A stretch of 64,000 bases of DNA from Nephrocerus scutellatus. Lineage: Eukaryota; Arthropoda; Insecta; Diptera; Pipunculidae. Position numbers and translations under genes: made by a program. The stretch covers positions 27,628,669 through 27,692,668 of the forward strand of contig OX352762.1 in the NCBI GenBank assembly GCA_947095585.1, given 5' to 3'. Shown piece after piece: positions 10,852 through 21,764 of this stretch. The notes under the pieces are model-generated. The model had not been told where the DNA came from and ran no database searches. It saw only the letters and a program-made list of their open reading frames with translations. How positions within the stretch are numbered: position 1 is the first letter of the stretch; each line of letters begins with the position of its first letter.

Positions 10852-13795
10852 AACTTTTATAGTTGTTACGCAAGACCCAGCTGGACGATGAGCGAATACT
10901 CAGCAATGATAGAAAATTTAACGGCCGATGCTCGAGGAAGAGCTCCAGTGGTTATAGGCGGAGACTTCAATGCCTGGGCAACAGACTGGGGCAGCAGATT
11001 TACTAATATCAGAGGACATTATCTGCTAGAATCTTTCGCCTCATTAAATATAGGCATAGCTAACACGGGACGAGCAAATACGTATCGCAAAGCAGGAAGG
11101 AGATCGATCATCGATATTACCTTCGCTAGCAGTTCCCTCCTGCGGATGATAAAATGGCGCGTCAGCGAAGACTATACGCACAGCGACCACCAGGCGATTG
11201 TAATTGAAATTAAAGAAAAAAAAGCCGTGCAACGCCCAAAATTAGGGGGACCTAAATGGAAAGACAAGTTCCTTGATAAAGAAATGTTTGAGGAAATCAT
11301 AAACTCAAGCTTCCTAATTGAAAGCGGAACATCTGAGATCCTGTCGCAACAACTTACCAGTATAATCACTACAGCGTGCGACGCAGCTATGCCCAGGAGA
11401 AGACCTAGCAAGAGAGGTGAACACTGCTACTGGTGGAATGAGCAGATAAAAGCACTGAGAGCTGCCTGCTTACAAGCCAGACGTAGAGTGCAGCGATCAA
11501 GAAGGGGATCAGACATTCAAGAACGTCTTGATATGCTAAGATTAGCTAGACGAAATTTAAAAAATGCAATTAAAGAAAGCAAGTCGAAGTGCTTCAAACG
11601 ACTATGTGACGAGGCGGACATCAATCCCTGGGGCACAGCATACAAAATAGTTATGGCAAAGCTAAAAGGCTGTAAGACCCCGCAAATATCATGCCCAACA
11701 AAGCTTAGGTCCATCGTAGAACACCTATTTCCGAAAGGACCATATACTATGTGCAACATAATAAGAGAAATTAGCACAGAAAGTATTCCAAGGCTAACAG
11801 TTGATGAACTCGTGAACGCAAGTAAAAGAATACGAGACAACAAAGCTCCTGGACCCGATGGCATTCCTAATAAAGCATTGAAAGCCGCCATCCGAAGTAG
11901 GCCGGACATGTTCATGACATGCATACAACAGTGTCTAGATGAAGGAGTTTTCCCTGTACCTTGGAAACTGCAGCATTTAGTATTGCTTCCAAAGGGAAAC
12001 AAACCACCGGGCGAACCATCATCGTACCGCCCAATATGCCTACTAGATACAATGGGAAAGATACTCGAGCGGATCATATATGACAGATTGCTTAATATAG
12101 CGGATAATAAAGGAGCACTGTCAGATCATCAGTTCGGGTTTCGAAAATCGCGCTCGACCGTCGACGCCATAAAGGCGGTGGTCAATATAGCAAAGAATGC
12201 GATTGAAGGAAAAAGATGGCGGTGGGGCACAAAGGAATATTGTGCAGTAGTGACACTGGACATAAAAAACGCCTTTAACTCTGCAAAATGGTCCTCAATA
12301 AGAAGATCACTCGCCAGAATGGATGCACCATACTATATAAGGAAGATAGTGTCAAGCTACTTAAGTTATAGAAGGTTGAGGTACGAAACCAATGAGGGTA
12401 CAAAGTACTATAACGTCTCCGCAGGAGTCCCACAAGGATCGGTGCTGGGTCCCCTTCTATGGAATATTATGTACGATGGAGTTCTAAGACTAGCATTACC
12501 ACCAGGCGTACAAATATTTGGATTCGCCGACGACATCGCCGTTGTCACAGTGTCAAAGACAATCAATGGAATAGAGTCAGCCACGAACGAAGCAGTTGGC
12601 CAAATCAAAAAATGGCTAGTATCCGTCGGTCTAGAATTAGCCGACCATAAAACGGAAGCAGTCCTGATTACCAGCCGGAAAAATATAGAATACATAAATA
12701 TACGAGTTGGTAACCAGACTATTAGATCAAAGAATTTTGTCAAATACCTAGGAGTAATGCTTGACAATAGGCTCCGTTTTAAAATACACGTGGACTACTC
12801 GAGCAAAAAGGCTTCCCAGATGCAGGCAGCATTATTCCGGATTCTGCCAAACGTTGGAGGACCAGGATATACAAGGAGGGTCCTAATGTCTAGAGTAGTC
12901 AGCTCAGTCCTCCTTTACGCAGCCCCAGTTTGGGCGGATGCACTGGTGACTAAAGAAATAAGAAGAAACTTATCGTCTATATACAGACTCAGTGCACTAA
13001 GGACGATCAGCGGGTTCCGAACGATCTCCGATGATGCTGCCCTCGTTATAGCAGGAATGGTTCCAGTAGATATCCTCGCAGATGAAATGTTTAGGATCTA
13101 CAATAGAAGAGCCTTCTCACAACAGGACCAACGAACAATCGAAATGATCAAAGAGGAAGAAAAGGCCACCTCAATGGCTGTGTGGCAAGACCGGTGGGAC
13201 ATAAGTTTGAAAGGAAGATGGACCTACAAACTGATCCCGAACATTGAGAATTCGACAAACCGATCTAACGGTAACTGCAACTACCAATTTACGCAGTTTC
13301 TGTCAGGCCATGGCGGCTATCGAAAATATCTTTATCGATTTGGACACGATAGCTCACCCTTTTGCCCAGATTGTCCAGACATAGAAGAAGACACAGAGCA
13401 TGCGATTTTCCATTGCAGACGCTTCAGAGAATGGAGAAGCAACCTGCCAAGTCCACACGTCCTTTTAGAAGAAATGCAAAGATCCGAGGATAAGTGGACA
13501 GAAGTGTGTGTATTCGTAACGAAAGTGCAAAACGAGCTGCGAAGAATCGAAAATATAAGGCGATCAGCAGCAGCAGAAGATGCAGAAGGCATAGAGTAAT
13601 CTGCTAACCAGCCCCGTGATGTAATACCTAACGGCAGTCCCATGGGAAGAGTGGTTGAAGTGTGTAAGGAGGGTTTAGTACGTATGCGTAATTCCTGGTA
13701 CGAACATTCAGGTTTACGAATCGTGCATGCTAGTACCCCTGGAGGGCTCTACTGGTATATTTTAGAAGATTCCCCACCTTTGGCACAGCCATAAA
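10852..13795 (+). mobile_element. R1-clade (Mino-like) non-LTR retrotransposon, 5'-truncated, inserted in (AC)n
   Basis: The element spans the endonuclease/RT frame (10888-13599) plus a 196-bp 3' UTR that ends gcacagccataaaaaa and passes directly into (AC)n. The left edge at about 10852 is also (AC)n. In the open frame upstream of the first ATG the translation (FYSCYARPSWTMSEY) continues the endonuclease domain, so the left edge is a 5' truncation inside that domain and the ATG at 10888 is simply the first Met left. R1-clade families that target microsatellites are known (Waldo in ACAY repeats, Mino in AC repeats); flanking AC tracts on both sides point to a Mino-like specificity. The family name is an inference from target and domain layout. 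Confidence 0.8.
10888..13599 (+). CDS. R1-clade ORF2 fragment: APE-type endonuclease (partial), reverse transcriptase, CCHC zinc knuckle
   Basis: A 903-codon uninterrupted frame, the only intact long gene in the window. Residues 1-110 are the C-terminal half of an exonuclease-endonuclease-phosphatase domain: GGDFNAW at 24-30 and the catalytic SDH at 99-101. The N-terminal half with the metal-binding Asn/Glu is missing, so the endonuclease should be inactive. Residues about 310-620 are the reverse transcriptase: NKAPGPDG near 317, TLDIKNAF with D458, GVPQGSVLGP near 513, FADD at 546-549; D458, D548 and D549 make the catalytic triad. After a thumb/linker comes a C-terminal CX2CX8HX4C knuckle (C826, C829, H838, C843), typical of R1/I-group ORF2. 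There is no RNase H domain, as in R1. The lack of stops or frameshifts suggests a young insertion. The stop TAA is followed by a 3' UTR. Confidence 0.92.
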   Translation: MSEYSAMIENLTADARGRAPVVIGGDFNAWATDWGSRFTNIRGHYLLESFASLNIGIANTGRANTYRKAGRRSIIDITFASSSLLRMIKWRVSEDYTHSDHQAIVIEIKEKKAVQRPKLGGPKWKDKFLDKEMFEEIINSSFLIESGTSEILSQQLTSIITTACDAAMPRRRPSKRGEHCYWWNEQIKALRAACLQARRRVQRSRRGSDIQERLDMLRLARRNLKNAIKESKSKCFKRLCDEADINPWGTAYKIVMAKLKGCKTPQISCPTKLRSIVEHLFPKGPYTMCNIIREISTESIPRLTVDELVNASKRIRDNKAPGPDGIPNKALKAAIRSRPDMFMTCIQQCLDEGVFPVPWKLQHLVLLPKGNKPPGEPSSYRPICLLDTMGKILERIIYDRLLNIADNKGALSDHQFGFRKSRSTVDAIKAVVNIAKNAIEGKRWRWGTKEYCAVVTLDIKNAFNSAKWSSIRRSLARMDAPYYIRKIVSSYLSYRRLRYETNEGTKYYNVSAGVPQGSVLGPLLWNIMYDGVLRLALPPGVQIFGFADDIAVVTVSKTINGIESATNEAVGQIKKWLVSVGLELADHKTEAVLITSRKNIEYINIRVGNQTIRSKNFVKYLGVMLDNRLRFKIHVDYSSKKASQMQAALFRILPNVGGPGYTRRVLMSRVVSSVLLYAAPVWADALVTKEIRRNLSSIYRLSALRTISGFRTISDDAALVIAGMVPVDILADEMFRIYNRRAFSQQDQRTIEMIKEEEKATSMAVWQDRWDISLKGRWTYKLIPNIENSTNRSNGNCNYQFTQFLSGHGGYRKYLYRFGHDSSPFCPDCPDIEEDTEHAIFHCRRFREWRSNLPSPHVLLEEMQRSEDKWTEVCVFVTKVQNELRRIENIRRSAAAEDAEGIE

Positions 13796-13816
13796 AAAAC
13801 ACACGCACACACACAC

Positions 13817-13876
<60 letters not shown>
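13796..13876. repeat. (AC)n microsatellite, right flank of R1-like element
   Basis: Nearly pure (CA)n of about 80 bp with CG interruptions at the left, starting at the A-rich 3' end of the retrotransposon. The antisense low-complexity frame 13730-13918 (a poly Cys-Val run) is an artefact of this tract. Confidence 0.97.
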
Positions 13877-13877
<1 letters not shown>

Positions 13878-13949
13878 AAATGACGCAGCGGTAGCGAACA
13901 GCGCTGCTCACAAAGCACAGAGCTCAGACTTTGCCGTGCTCTGATGCGA

Positions 13950-14272
13950 TATAGCGATATTTAAAAATTGTATATTGGGGTCCCCAAGAGGCCGATCGCT
14001 CCAAATTTTTACAAAAAGTGTTTTTCATCGAAGACACACATGTGTAAAAAATTTAAAGAAAATCGGGTAAATTTTGTAAAATATTTGTATGGGAGCCCCC
14101 CGACCCCGCGGCCCGAGGGGCCTCAAATTTTAATAGAAAATGTTGTCATGAGAGATATACATTTCAATAAAATCGGGCTGTAGGAAGTGGGTTAAAAATT
14201 GATCAAAAGATTTGGCCAGCCAGCCAGCCAGCCACGGGCAAGTGAAGTTAATATAGAGAATTTAAAAAGGTA
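13950..14272 (+). repeat. Family A right half, continuation of 10765-10825
   Basis: It contains the gagccccccgaccccgcggc block, two CACATGTG-class motifs, aatcgggctgtaggaagtgg, gttaaaaattgatc, a (CCAG)4 block (14214-14232) and the right end GAAGTTAATATAGAGAATTT. The intervening 13877-13949 (gacgcagcggtagcgaacag ... gcgatatagcgatat) resembles the secondary segment at 43050-43080. The plus-strand open frame 13968-14183 is repeat translation. Confidence 0.75.
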
Positions 14273-14284
14273 TAGGCATGCATC

Positions 14285-14825
14285 GCTGTAATTTTCCGTA
14301 CATCCCGTCGCAAAGGACTTTCCGAGCAGTATCTTCTCATGAGAGCTAAGTATCCTGTCCACCGGAGCCTACCGAGCTAAGTTCTCGGTGTCGACACCAC
14401 GCGTAACGCTCGTAGATCTCATCGATATGGAATCTACGGAATCGTCCTCTCTCACATACGGGGCCAATAATTATCCGTAAGACTTTTCTCTGGTATGGTA
14501 TCTTGACTCGAAGAGACTTAATAGACGTACGTAAGCTTTGTTAGGTTACGGGAACCATGCACATATTTATGATTACTTGCTGTTATCGGATGCTACAACT
14601 GACCACAGATATAGTTATCATTTCTTGAAGGATAAAGGAAATGAGAAGGGTGTAGGCGGTACTCAACAACGTTGAATCGCAATAGGAAGCACAGGATACT
14701 TCTTCCAGAGTCTTTGGTTTCTTTCTCCCATACTTTCACTACTAATTTATGAATTGGTTGGTGTAATGCGGGCTTTGTAGATTCAATTAGTTGTACTGGG
14801 ATGCTATCGGATGCATTTTTTTTAT
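14285..14825 (-). mobile_element. RTE-like retrotransposon remnant, internally deleted
   Basis: On the minus strand this matches two separated parts of the RTE element at 15466-17422: 14285-14590 corresponds to the tail (tacggggccaataattatcc, aaggactttccgag) and 14625-14825 to the fingers region of the RT (ggcggtactcaacaacgtt, gaattggttggtgtaatg, ggatgctatcggatgc). The palm is missing between them. Many substitutions. It abuts the end of the CR1-like element at 14826. Confidence 0.7.
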
Positions 14826-14885
14826 AATGCGTGGGCGTTAGAAAATTAGGGAGAGGAAAAGATGAGATGTCTATGCACGTGTGTC

Positions 14886-15368
14886 TTAAATGCATCTGGA
14901 TATTTCTTTTGAACACCGCTTGTGGAAAAAGCGATAAAACAGTGACAAGCAGGAAACATTCCTACAATCTTCAAGCAATTCGATTGTTTTCGCGATATTT
15001 ACGTCACCAATAACTTTTAACGCGCGGTTTTGAATTCTGTCTAGAAGATGCAGTGTGGTCTGTGGGGCACCTGCCCAGACAATACAGTTGTATTCAATTT
15101 TAGGGCGAATATAAGTCTTGTAAATAGTAGCCAGATCTGAAGGAGTGAAGTACATTTTGCACCGTTTTAGGAAACCTAAACATCTCGCAGCATTCTTGGC
15201 GATGGCAAATATGTCGTCGTTCCAACGAAGCTTGTTGTTGACGAACATACCGAGAATTGAGAGTTTATTTGTCAGTTTCTTTGATGCAAACTGGGCATGG
15301 ATAAAGGTTGTTATGCTGTCAAGGTCAGAATTTAACGTGATTAACATACGTTGTTTTTCAAGTTCCAT
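14886..15368 (-). pseudogene. CR1/L2-like RT, C-terminal part (open 160 codons)
   Basis: The open stretch covers the RT thumb and C-terminal connection: LGMFVNNKLRWNDDI (primer-grip-type LG...D..L.W motif), KNAARCLGFLKRCKMYF, YKTYIRPKIEYNCIVWAGA, LDRIQNRALKVIGD and SLFYRFFHKRCSKEI. It is the part of the element upstream of which (at 15455-15465) the RTE insertion lies. The true frame continues from the FADDSTL region via 15360-15450, so the Met at 15368 is not a real start. Confidence 0.8.
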
Positions 15369-15454
15369 TTGTGATGTAGAGGGGCGTGCAGAAAGTCTGA
15401 AATCATATGAAAAGCTAAGAGTGCTGTCGTCGGCGAAAGAATGGATTGGATTAG

Positions 15455-15465
15455 AAGTATCGAAT
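15455..15465. repeat. Target-site duplication, left copy
   Basis: aagtatcgaat, matched by aagtagcgaat at 17423-17433 (10 of 11). It brackets the RTE copy exactly between its TGA-rich 3' tail and its truncated 5' end. Confidence 0.75.
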
Positions 15466-17422
15466 CATCATCATATTTGGCTCTACAACCGGGGTCCGGT
15501 TCTGGCCTCGCGCAAAAAGTCTCTCCACCGGTCTCGATTTCGAGCCGATGTTCCATTTTGGCATCCCTAAACTCTGGGCGTCCTGGTCTATGCCATCCTT
15601 CCAGCGTAGGCTTGGCGGTCCTCGCTGTCGTGTTCCATAAATCCTTCCGCACAGGACTTTCTGAGAGTCTCCGGAATCGTCCTTCCTCACATACGGGGCC
15701 AACAATTCTCCGTAAGACTTTTCTTTCGAACGCGGCTAAGAGGTCATAATGCTTTTTGCTAAGCACCTAATTCTCGGATCCATATGTAAGTACTGGTATG
15801 ACCATTGTCTTATACCAGCAGCTTGGATGTTATGGTTAAGTTCCTGGATTTGAAGAGTCTTTACAGACTATAGTAGGCTTTGTTGGCTTTAAGCAACCGT
15901 GCGCGTATTTCTGGTTCCATGCTGTTATCGACTGCTATAATTGACCCGAGATAGTTAAAGGAATGCATTACTTCAAATTCGCGCTCCACTATTTGTATTG
16001 AGTGACCAATGTTTTATCTTCTACTCGCAGACGTGGCCACCATGTACTTTGTTTTGCTCTTATTTATGTGCAGCCCCAAATTTCGTGCCGCCTGCTCTAT
16101 CTGGAAGAAAGTTTCCTGTACAGCTCTTCGGTTTCTACCAACGATGTCAATATCGTCTGCGTAAGCCATTATCTAAATGGACTTATAGAGGATTGTTCCT
16201 CTCGTCGTTACGTCTGGGTCTGGGATCACATTCTCCAATGCCAGGTTGAAGAGGACGCAGGCCAGTCCATCCCCTTGTCGGAGCCCGTTTTAGATTTTGA
16301 ATGGGCTTGATAGTGATCCGGATATATTTATTTGGCTTATAACATTGGTCATGGTCAGCCTACATAGTCGTGTCAGTTTATTTGGGATGCCGAATTCTCT
16401 CATGGCTTTATAAAGTTCTACTCTGGCTATGCTTTCATAGGCGGCTTTTACGTCTATAAAAAGATGGTATAGTGAGTTTTGAAACTCATTTCCATCATTC
16501 CATCACCTGCCTTAGGGTGTAAATCTGATTAGTTGTTGATTTGCCTGGGATGAAGCCACACTGGTATGGACCAATTATGACTTCAGCGTATGGAGCTATC
16601 CTGTCTTGAAGGATAGAGGAGAAAATCTTATACGCGGTACTCAACAACGTTATATCACGATAATTGTTGCATTTTGTGATATCTCCGTTCTTATATATGG
16701 GGCATAGGATGCATCATCGCCAGTATTCTGGCATCGCTTCTTCCTTCCATACTTGCACTTTTATTTCATGAATTGCTTGGTGTAATGTGGGGCCCCCTAT
16801 TTGTATCAGTTCCACTAGGATCCCATCAGATCCCAGCGCCTTATTATTTTTGAGCCGATTTATCGCTCTGCTAATTTCGTCTATGCTTGGTGGCGTCAGC
16901 ATAGTATGATCTTCGGTCATTGGTGGAGCCTCCAATTCCTCAGTTAGCTGGCCATTTAGCAACTCATTAAAGTGCTCTTCCCATCGCTCTAAGATGCCTT
17001 TAAGATCGGCGATCAGATTACCCTCTTTGTCCTTGCAGTATGTGCAACGCGGTGTATGTTGCGTCATACCGCGGACCCTTTGGTAGAACTTCCGCGCCTG
17101 GTGCGGTCCTTGCCCTCTGTACTGTTTCAGTTCACGGACGAGATTCTTCTCCCAGGCTGCTTTCTTTCGCCAGTGAACTGTTTTTTCATATCTTCTGAGC
17201 TTTTTATATTCATCTTCGCGTGCCCGCGTTGTATGAGATTGTTGCATTGCTCGGTACGCAACATTCTTACGTTTAGTCGCTACATTCGTCATCGAACCAG
17301 TCGTTTCGATCTCTACGACTACTGCCTAAGATGCAGTCAGCAGTACTTATGACAGTATTCTTAAGGCGTCTCCATTTCTCTTCTACGCCCGACATCTCAG
17401 CCCTAGGACTTACTCTCCCTGC
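15466..17422 (-). mobile_element. RTE-like non-LTR retrotransposon inserted in the CR1-like element
   Basis: 5'-truncated antisense element. In minus-strand order: GVEEKWRRLKNTV and DRNDWFDDECSD (about 17390-17280), a long linker/fingers frame (17292-16714: AAWEKNLVRELKQYRGQG, HTPRCTYCKDKEGNL, NNKALGSDGILVELIQIGG), palm with AYESIARVELYKAMR, NISGSLSSPFKI and MAYADDIDIVGRN (about 16168-16130), and a tail with AAFERKVLRRIVGPVCEEGR (15750-15690). It ends in GTAGAGCC-aaat-ATGATGATGATT, a short trinucleotide tail typical of RTE. The flanking 11-bp repeats AAGTATCGAAT (15455-15465) and AAGTAGCGAAT (17423-17433) differ by one base. Stops and frameshifts show it is inactive. Confidence 0.88.
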
Positions 17423-17433
17423 AAGTAGCGAAT
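17423..17433. repeat. Target-site duplication, right copy
   Basis: aagtagcgaat, partner of 15455-15465. Confidence 0.75.
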
Positions 17434-18840
17434 AGGAGATAATTAATGAAAATGAGAAAAAGTGTCGGAGACAAAATAGAGCCTTGGGGAACACCTGCGT
17501 TTATGTGGTGAATATTGGATTTGAAACCGTCCAATACGACCTGGAAAGAACGGCCAGAAAGGTAGTTACTAGTCCAATCAATCAGGGCCTTATCAATTCC
17601 ATAGGCATTAATTTTCGACATAAGAGCTTGGTGTCAGACTCTGTCAAATGCCTTGGAAAAAATATCGAGTGCCACAACTTTGCTTTCTCCAAAGTTGTGA
17701 AAAGACTGGTTCCACTTTTCAGTGAGATAAGCCATCAGGTCATCTGTAGAACTATGTCTACGGAAACCGTACTGCTGGTCGCTAAGGATTTCATGTGAAT
17801 CAAGGTATTGCATAAGCTGTAATTGATCAGCGTTTCCATAACCTTAGAAAATATGGATGTTAGCGCATTTGGTCGATACAAGGAAAGTGATGACGGTTCG
17901 TCTTTTTTAGGCTGGATAAAGGCTGTTTTCCAATTCCTCGGTACGACTCCAGAAGAATAAGAGAAATAGAAAAGCCTGTGCAGTGCCAACGTTGTAGAAC
18001 ACCTCTTCAAAACTATAGCGGGAATGCCATCAAGCCCAACAGATCTATGAATATTGAGAACATTTAATACTTTAGCCACTTGACGAGTACGAAAGTTAAT
18101 CTGTCCCATAGAGGATTCGACTCTTACAAGTTTCGGCGGCGACAACGTGCTATCTGGTAGCGTGGAGCTAGCTGCGACATGTGAAGCAAGAAGATTGGCT
18201 TTGTTTAGAGAGCTGAAAGTTGTAATGTCATTGTGAATGAGCGTTGGAATTAAAGACGACCCAGTATTTTTAATTCGTTTCAAGAATGACCAAAAATATT
18301 TTTACTTCCTTTGGGACATTGAAGTATTTTTGGTTTCAGTTTCTGGTCATAGTGGTCTGGGTTGTTCGGCTTTCCACATAGTGGTTTTATTTTTATAGCC
18401 GAAAGCATACTTCCCGGTTCCTAGCATCCTCTTTGCAGCCTAAATCATACCAAACATTTTCTTTCGGTTTGATACACGTAGTACTGGATTATGTTTGTGA
18501 TCGTATCAGATATGGCACCCACACCACTTTTGGCTATTGGCATTGGCATTGCGGCCAGATATTTAATATTCCTAAAGAATTTGTTGAGGCCATCCCAGTC
18601 CGCTTTCTCGGGTAACCATACTTTTCTTTTAGGGGTTTTTCTTTAACTGCGGGGTTCGACAACAAGAAATTGTCTGATACTACAGGTCCTCAGGCGTTAA
18701 ATCGAGTTCGTTGGCGGGCGTTTGTAAAAGCGCTATGCTCCCCCGCGGAGTAAAGGAAAGAAAGAAGAACACAATGGTCTGAAGACCCTAGAGGTGATGA
18801 TACACTGACGCTATACATAGATGGCTTTATGTTATCTTAT

Positions 18841-21764
18841 GTAAGTGAGTAATTTTGTGTTGCTGGATTACGTCACGGAAAGGAAGATGTTAAGTTCACG
18901 ATGTATATAACTGATGTTGGAGCATCCATATATCTGGACAACTTAAAGTCTGTTCATTAGATATTCATAGCTTATATAGCCCAAGCGTTTACGCCATAGA
19001 TGAGATGGCAGCGCAAAAAGGCAAAGTATAGCTGTTTTCTAATTCTATTTTCGCTATTCTACCAAATAAGTACTCCAGGGATGGATGAACGTTTTATTGG
19101 AAGTATTGTATGTGCACAGTTTAAAGCTCAGTAGCGAATCAGTCCATCCAGCCAGGTATTTAAACTTCATACCTTGTGATGTGAAAAATGGAGAGATGGA
19201 TTACTGGGTTTTTTTGCAAAGCAAACAAAGTTTGTTTGTTTTTTTGCCCACTCGTATATCTTGACTTCTACCAGCCGGAATCTGATGGGACTTCTTTTAA
19301 AACAATTGTTCAGCGCTCGACTTGCGATGGTTTAATTTTACTTATCTTATTCGTTTAAGGAGAGAAGAAAAGGGTTTTTTCATGAAAATAAAATCATTTT
19401 AAGCCTTTGTAGTGTTTAAGTCTATTACAACTATCCATATGGCAAGCTGAGACTCGTGCTCAATTGCCTTCTGAAGCCATGTAGACTTTACTATGTAAGG
19501 TTATTTCTCGTGAGTTGTCTTAATAGCTGCTAACTCAAGAATCTGCGGAGTTAATTAAAAAATGAATAGGAGTAAAAGATGTAAAAATGTCCTGGTCAAA
19601 TAATTTGTAAAAAAATCTAACCACAAGGTGTGGATGTGGCTGGTATATACGAGTAAACCCAGTTCAAGTGCATTGATATAATAAAGTCAATATGTAGAAA
19701 TTTTGAACATGACTTTTGTTAGGATTTATTATAGCTCCTTAGGAAAAAGGAAGAATGGTAGATTTACAGACAAAACAAGTGTACACTGCGTCAGTTAGCG
19801 TAGGAGTTCATTTTTATCATGCATGCCAATTGCATTAATTTATTTTGGTACACATAAGCCGCGTGCTAGATATTAAAAGATTAATCAGATTTGCAACGAT
19901 TCCCGAATTACTATAATATTTACATGCAACCGGTGTGTTTGAGATACGAATGTATCTATAACAAGAATGTGCATGAAATTATGGGTAAAAAAATTACATA
20001 AAGGAAGAAAGTTTCTAGTTGCTTTCAAATACGCATACAAATTAGTTTGTCTACCGCTGACTGAACTCTTTAATGCTCTACTGTAAATGTATGCAAGGTA
20101 GCTTTTGTTAAACTCGAAAATGCAAATCTACTGTCAGTGGAGGAATCCAGTTTTTTTCCTTTAAAACTTGTATTTTAAAGCTGGAACTTTTAATAATAGT
20201 GGGCTGGAAGTAACTCTCCACCCAGCAAACTGTAATAAAACTCGTGAAAGCGTTTTCTGAGAATAATACCACTGACTATGGCGATGGCGCGGCGATAGCA
20301 GGTGTGTTACTAGAAAGGAGTCCATTGTAATATTTCTAGAAGAAAATCGAGAAAATGTGGGTGTGACTTGCGTGGCAGGAAGCCATTAAAAAAATGAAAC
20401 TTGTAATGTATTTTCGAAGAGTTACCTCAGATGATAATGCCTTGCTTTTAAAAAAGTAATTCGAAAAAATTCTCTTTAAGTGTACCGTGTGCAAATTATC
20501 AGTGTTACGATTATTTCCAGATTTCCCCATTCAAACCTCAGTTTATAACAAAAACTAAAAATCAAGCGTTATATAAGTAACTTGAATGCTTAAAATCCAA
20601 ATACTCCATTCTCTTTCGTGCAAGTATTGATTTCTTTCTTTCCTTGTGAAAATTTTAATTTGACCCAAATTTCTTGACACACAAAGCACCAGCAGCTCAG
20701 TCTCAAGGTGATTCCAATTTGAACACGACGCGACAACTACGGCACCTGATTCTGGAACATTCTTTATCACATTATTCATTGTCATCATTGCTGTACATAC
20801 TCGTTACCACATACATACGAGTATGGATAATATAACAAACCTACTATATATACTATACCATACCAGAACACTTAATATCAAAGTTGAATTTTGCAGACTT
20901 TTTCTCGCTTCAAATGAAAATGTTTTTTTTTAGCTTAAGGACATTTTCGCTTTTTGTTTGTAGTATTATATTGTTTATTTTATTTTTTAGATGATAAACT
21001 ATTTCGTTTTTTGTTTGATATTAATAATGTTAATAGAGAAAAACGTAAGAAGTTTTTTGTAGCGTTCGTAGTTTGAGATACATTAAATGGCATTTGTTTA
21101 GAAATTTGTCCACTTGTCTATGAATACAATTACTCTGAAACAATTGTGAGTGGAAGAAAAAAAAGTAAAAAACTCCTGACTAGAATAGCGTGGTAAATAA
21201 ATTGCATAGTAAAATATTGTCACCTGTAGTGCTGTTTTGTCTTTTTGAACAACAAACCAACAATATTCTTAACGGCTATTGGATATTTTGTTTAATTCCT
21301 ATTTTCCCGACTAGTCTGGAACCGTTAAACATCTTTTATCTCTTTCCAGGATAAGGGCCTTTTTTGTTTTGAGGATGTCCTTGGCGGTATCTGATCACCT
21401 CTATACAGCTCATAAAGCCATAAAATTTTCTCTAAATACCTATTTTTTTAAAGATTTTGTTTGCCGGGCACGCACCTTTCCGAATGTATAATCTGTACCG
21501 TCGGGGGCACCTGAGAAGTACAGACATTTGTATCCCATCTTCCGCTTGTTGCTACCGACGGTCTATTGTGTGGGTCCATTCCTTAAAAATTGTACCACTT
21601 TCTAGTCTTTCCTGTGATAGATATTTTGCGTTCATTTGCTAGGAAGATAGTAGCTGTTTTCCTTGTAATTACTAGAATAGATGTACCGGATACCGACTTA
21701 GTTTCTTAGCACAAATCTTGGATATTTTGTTACAGATGTCACCATCATTTATTTTCGTATTGGT
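18841..21764. other. No recognised gene
   Basis: AT-rich sequence of mostly unique appearance. The first 300 bases (up to about 19150) could be residual 5' CR1-like sequence but no motif is seen. The remaining short open frames (20336-20530, 20555-20788, 21457-21642) have no recognisable domains. Confidence 0.45.

Larger units (their letters stand above)
14826..18840 (-). mobile_element. CR1/L2-like non-LTR retrotransposon, split by an RTE insertion
   Basis: The antisense element is in two parts: endonuclease end to RT palm at 18840-17423, and RT palm to C-terminus at 15465-14826. Visible pieces on the minus strand are a GSSDHCVL endonuclease end near 18760, the linker segment KYFWSFLKRIKNTGSSLIPT near 18270, SVGLDGIPAIVLKRC (18000s), GVPQGSILSPTLFLIFIN (about 17455-17510), FADDSTL (15420s, after the insertion), LGMFVNNKLRW, LDRIQNRALKVIG and SLFYRFFHKRCS near the C-terminus. 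Several frameshifts and stops make it a pseudogene. Joined across the RTE copy, the RT palm (motifs GVPQGS then FADD) becomes continuous. CR1/L2 rather than jockey is my reading of the C-terminal block. Confidence 0.8.

Noticed and set aside
11517..12077. 186-codon minus-strand frame opposite the R1-like ORF.
   Set aside because: Antisense shadow of a well-supported reverse transcriptase frame.
13730..13918. Poly Cys-Val open frame.
   Set aside because: Direct translation of the (AC)n microsatellite.
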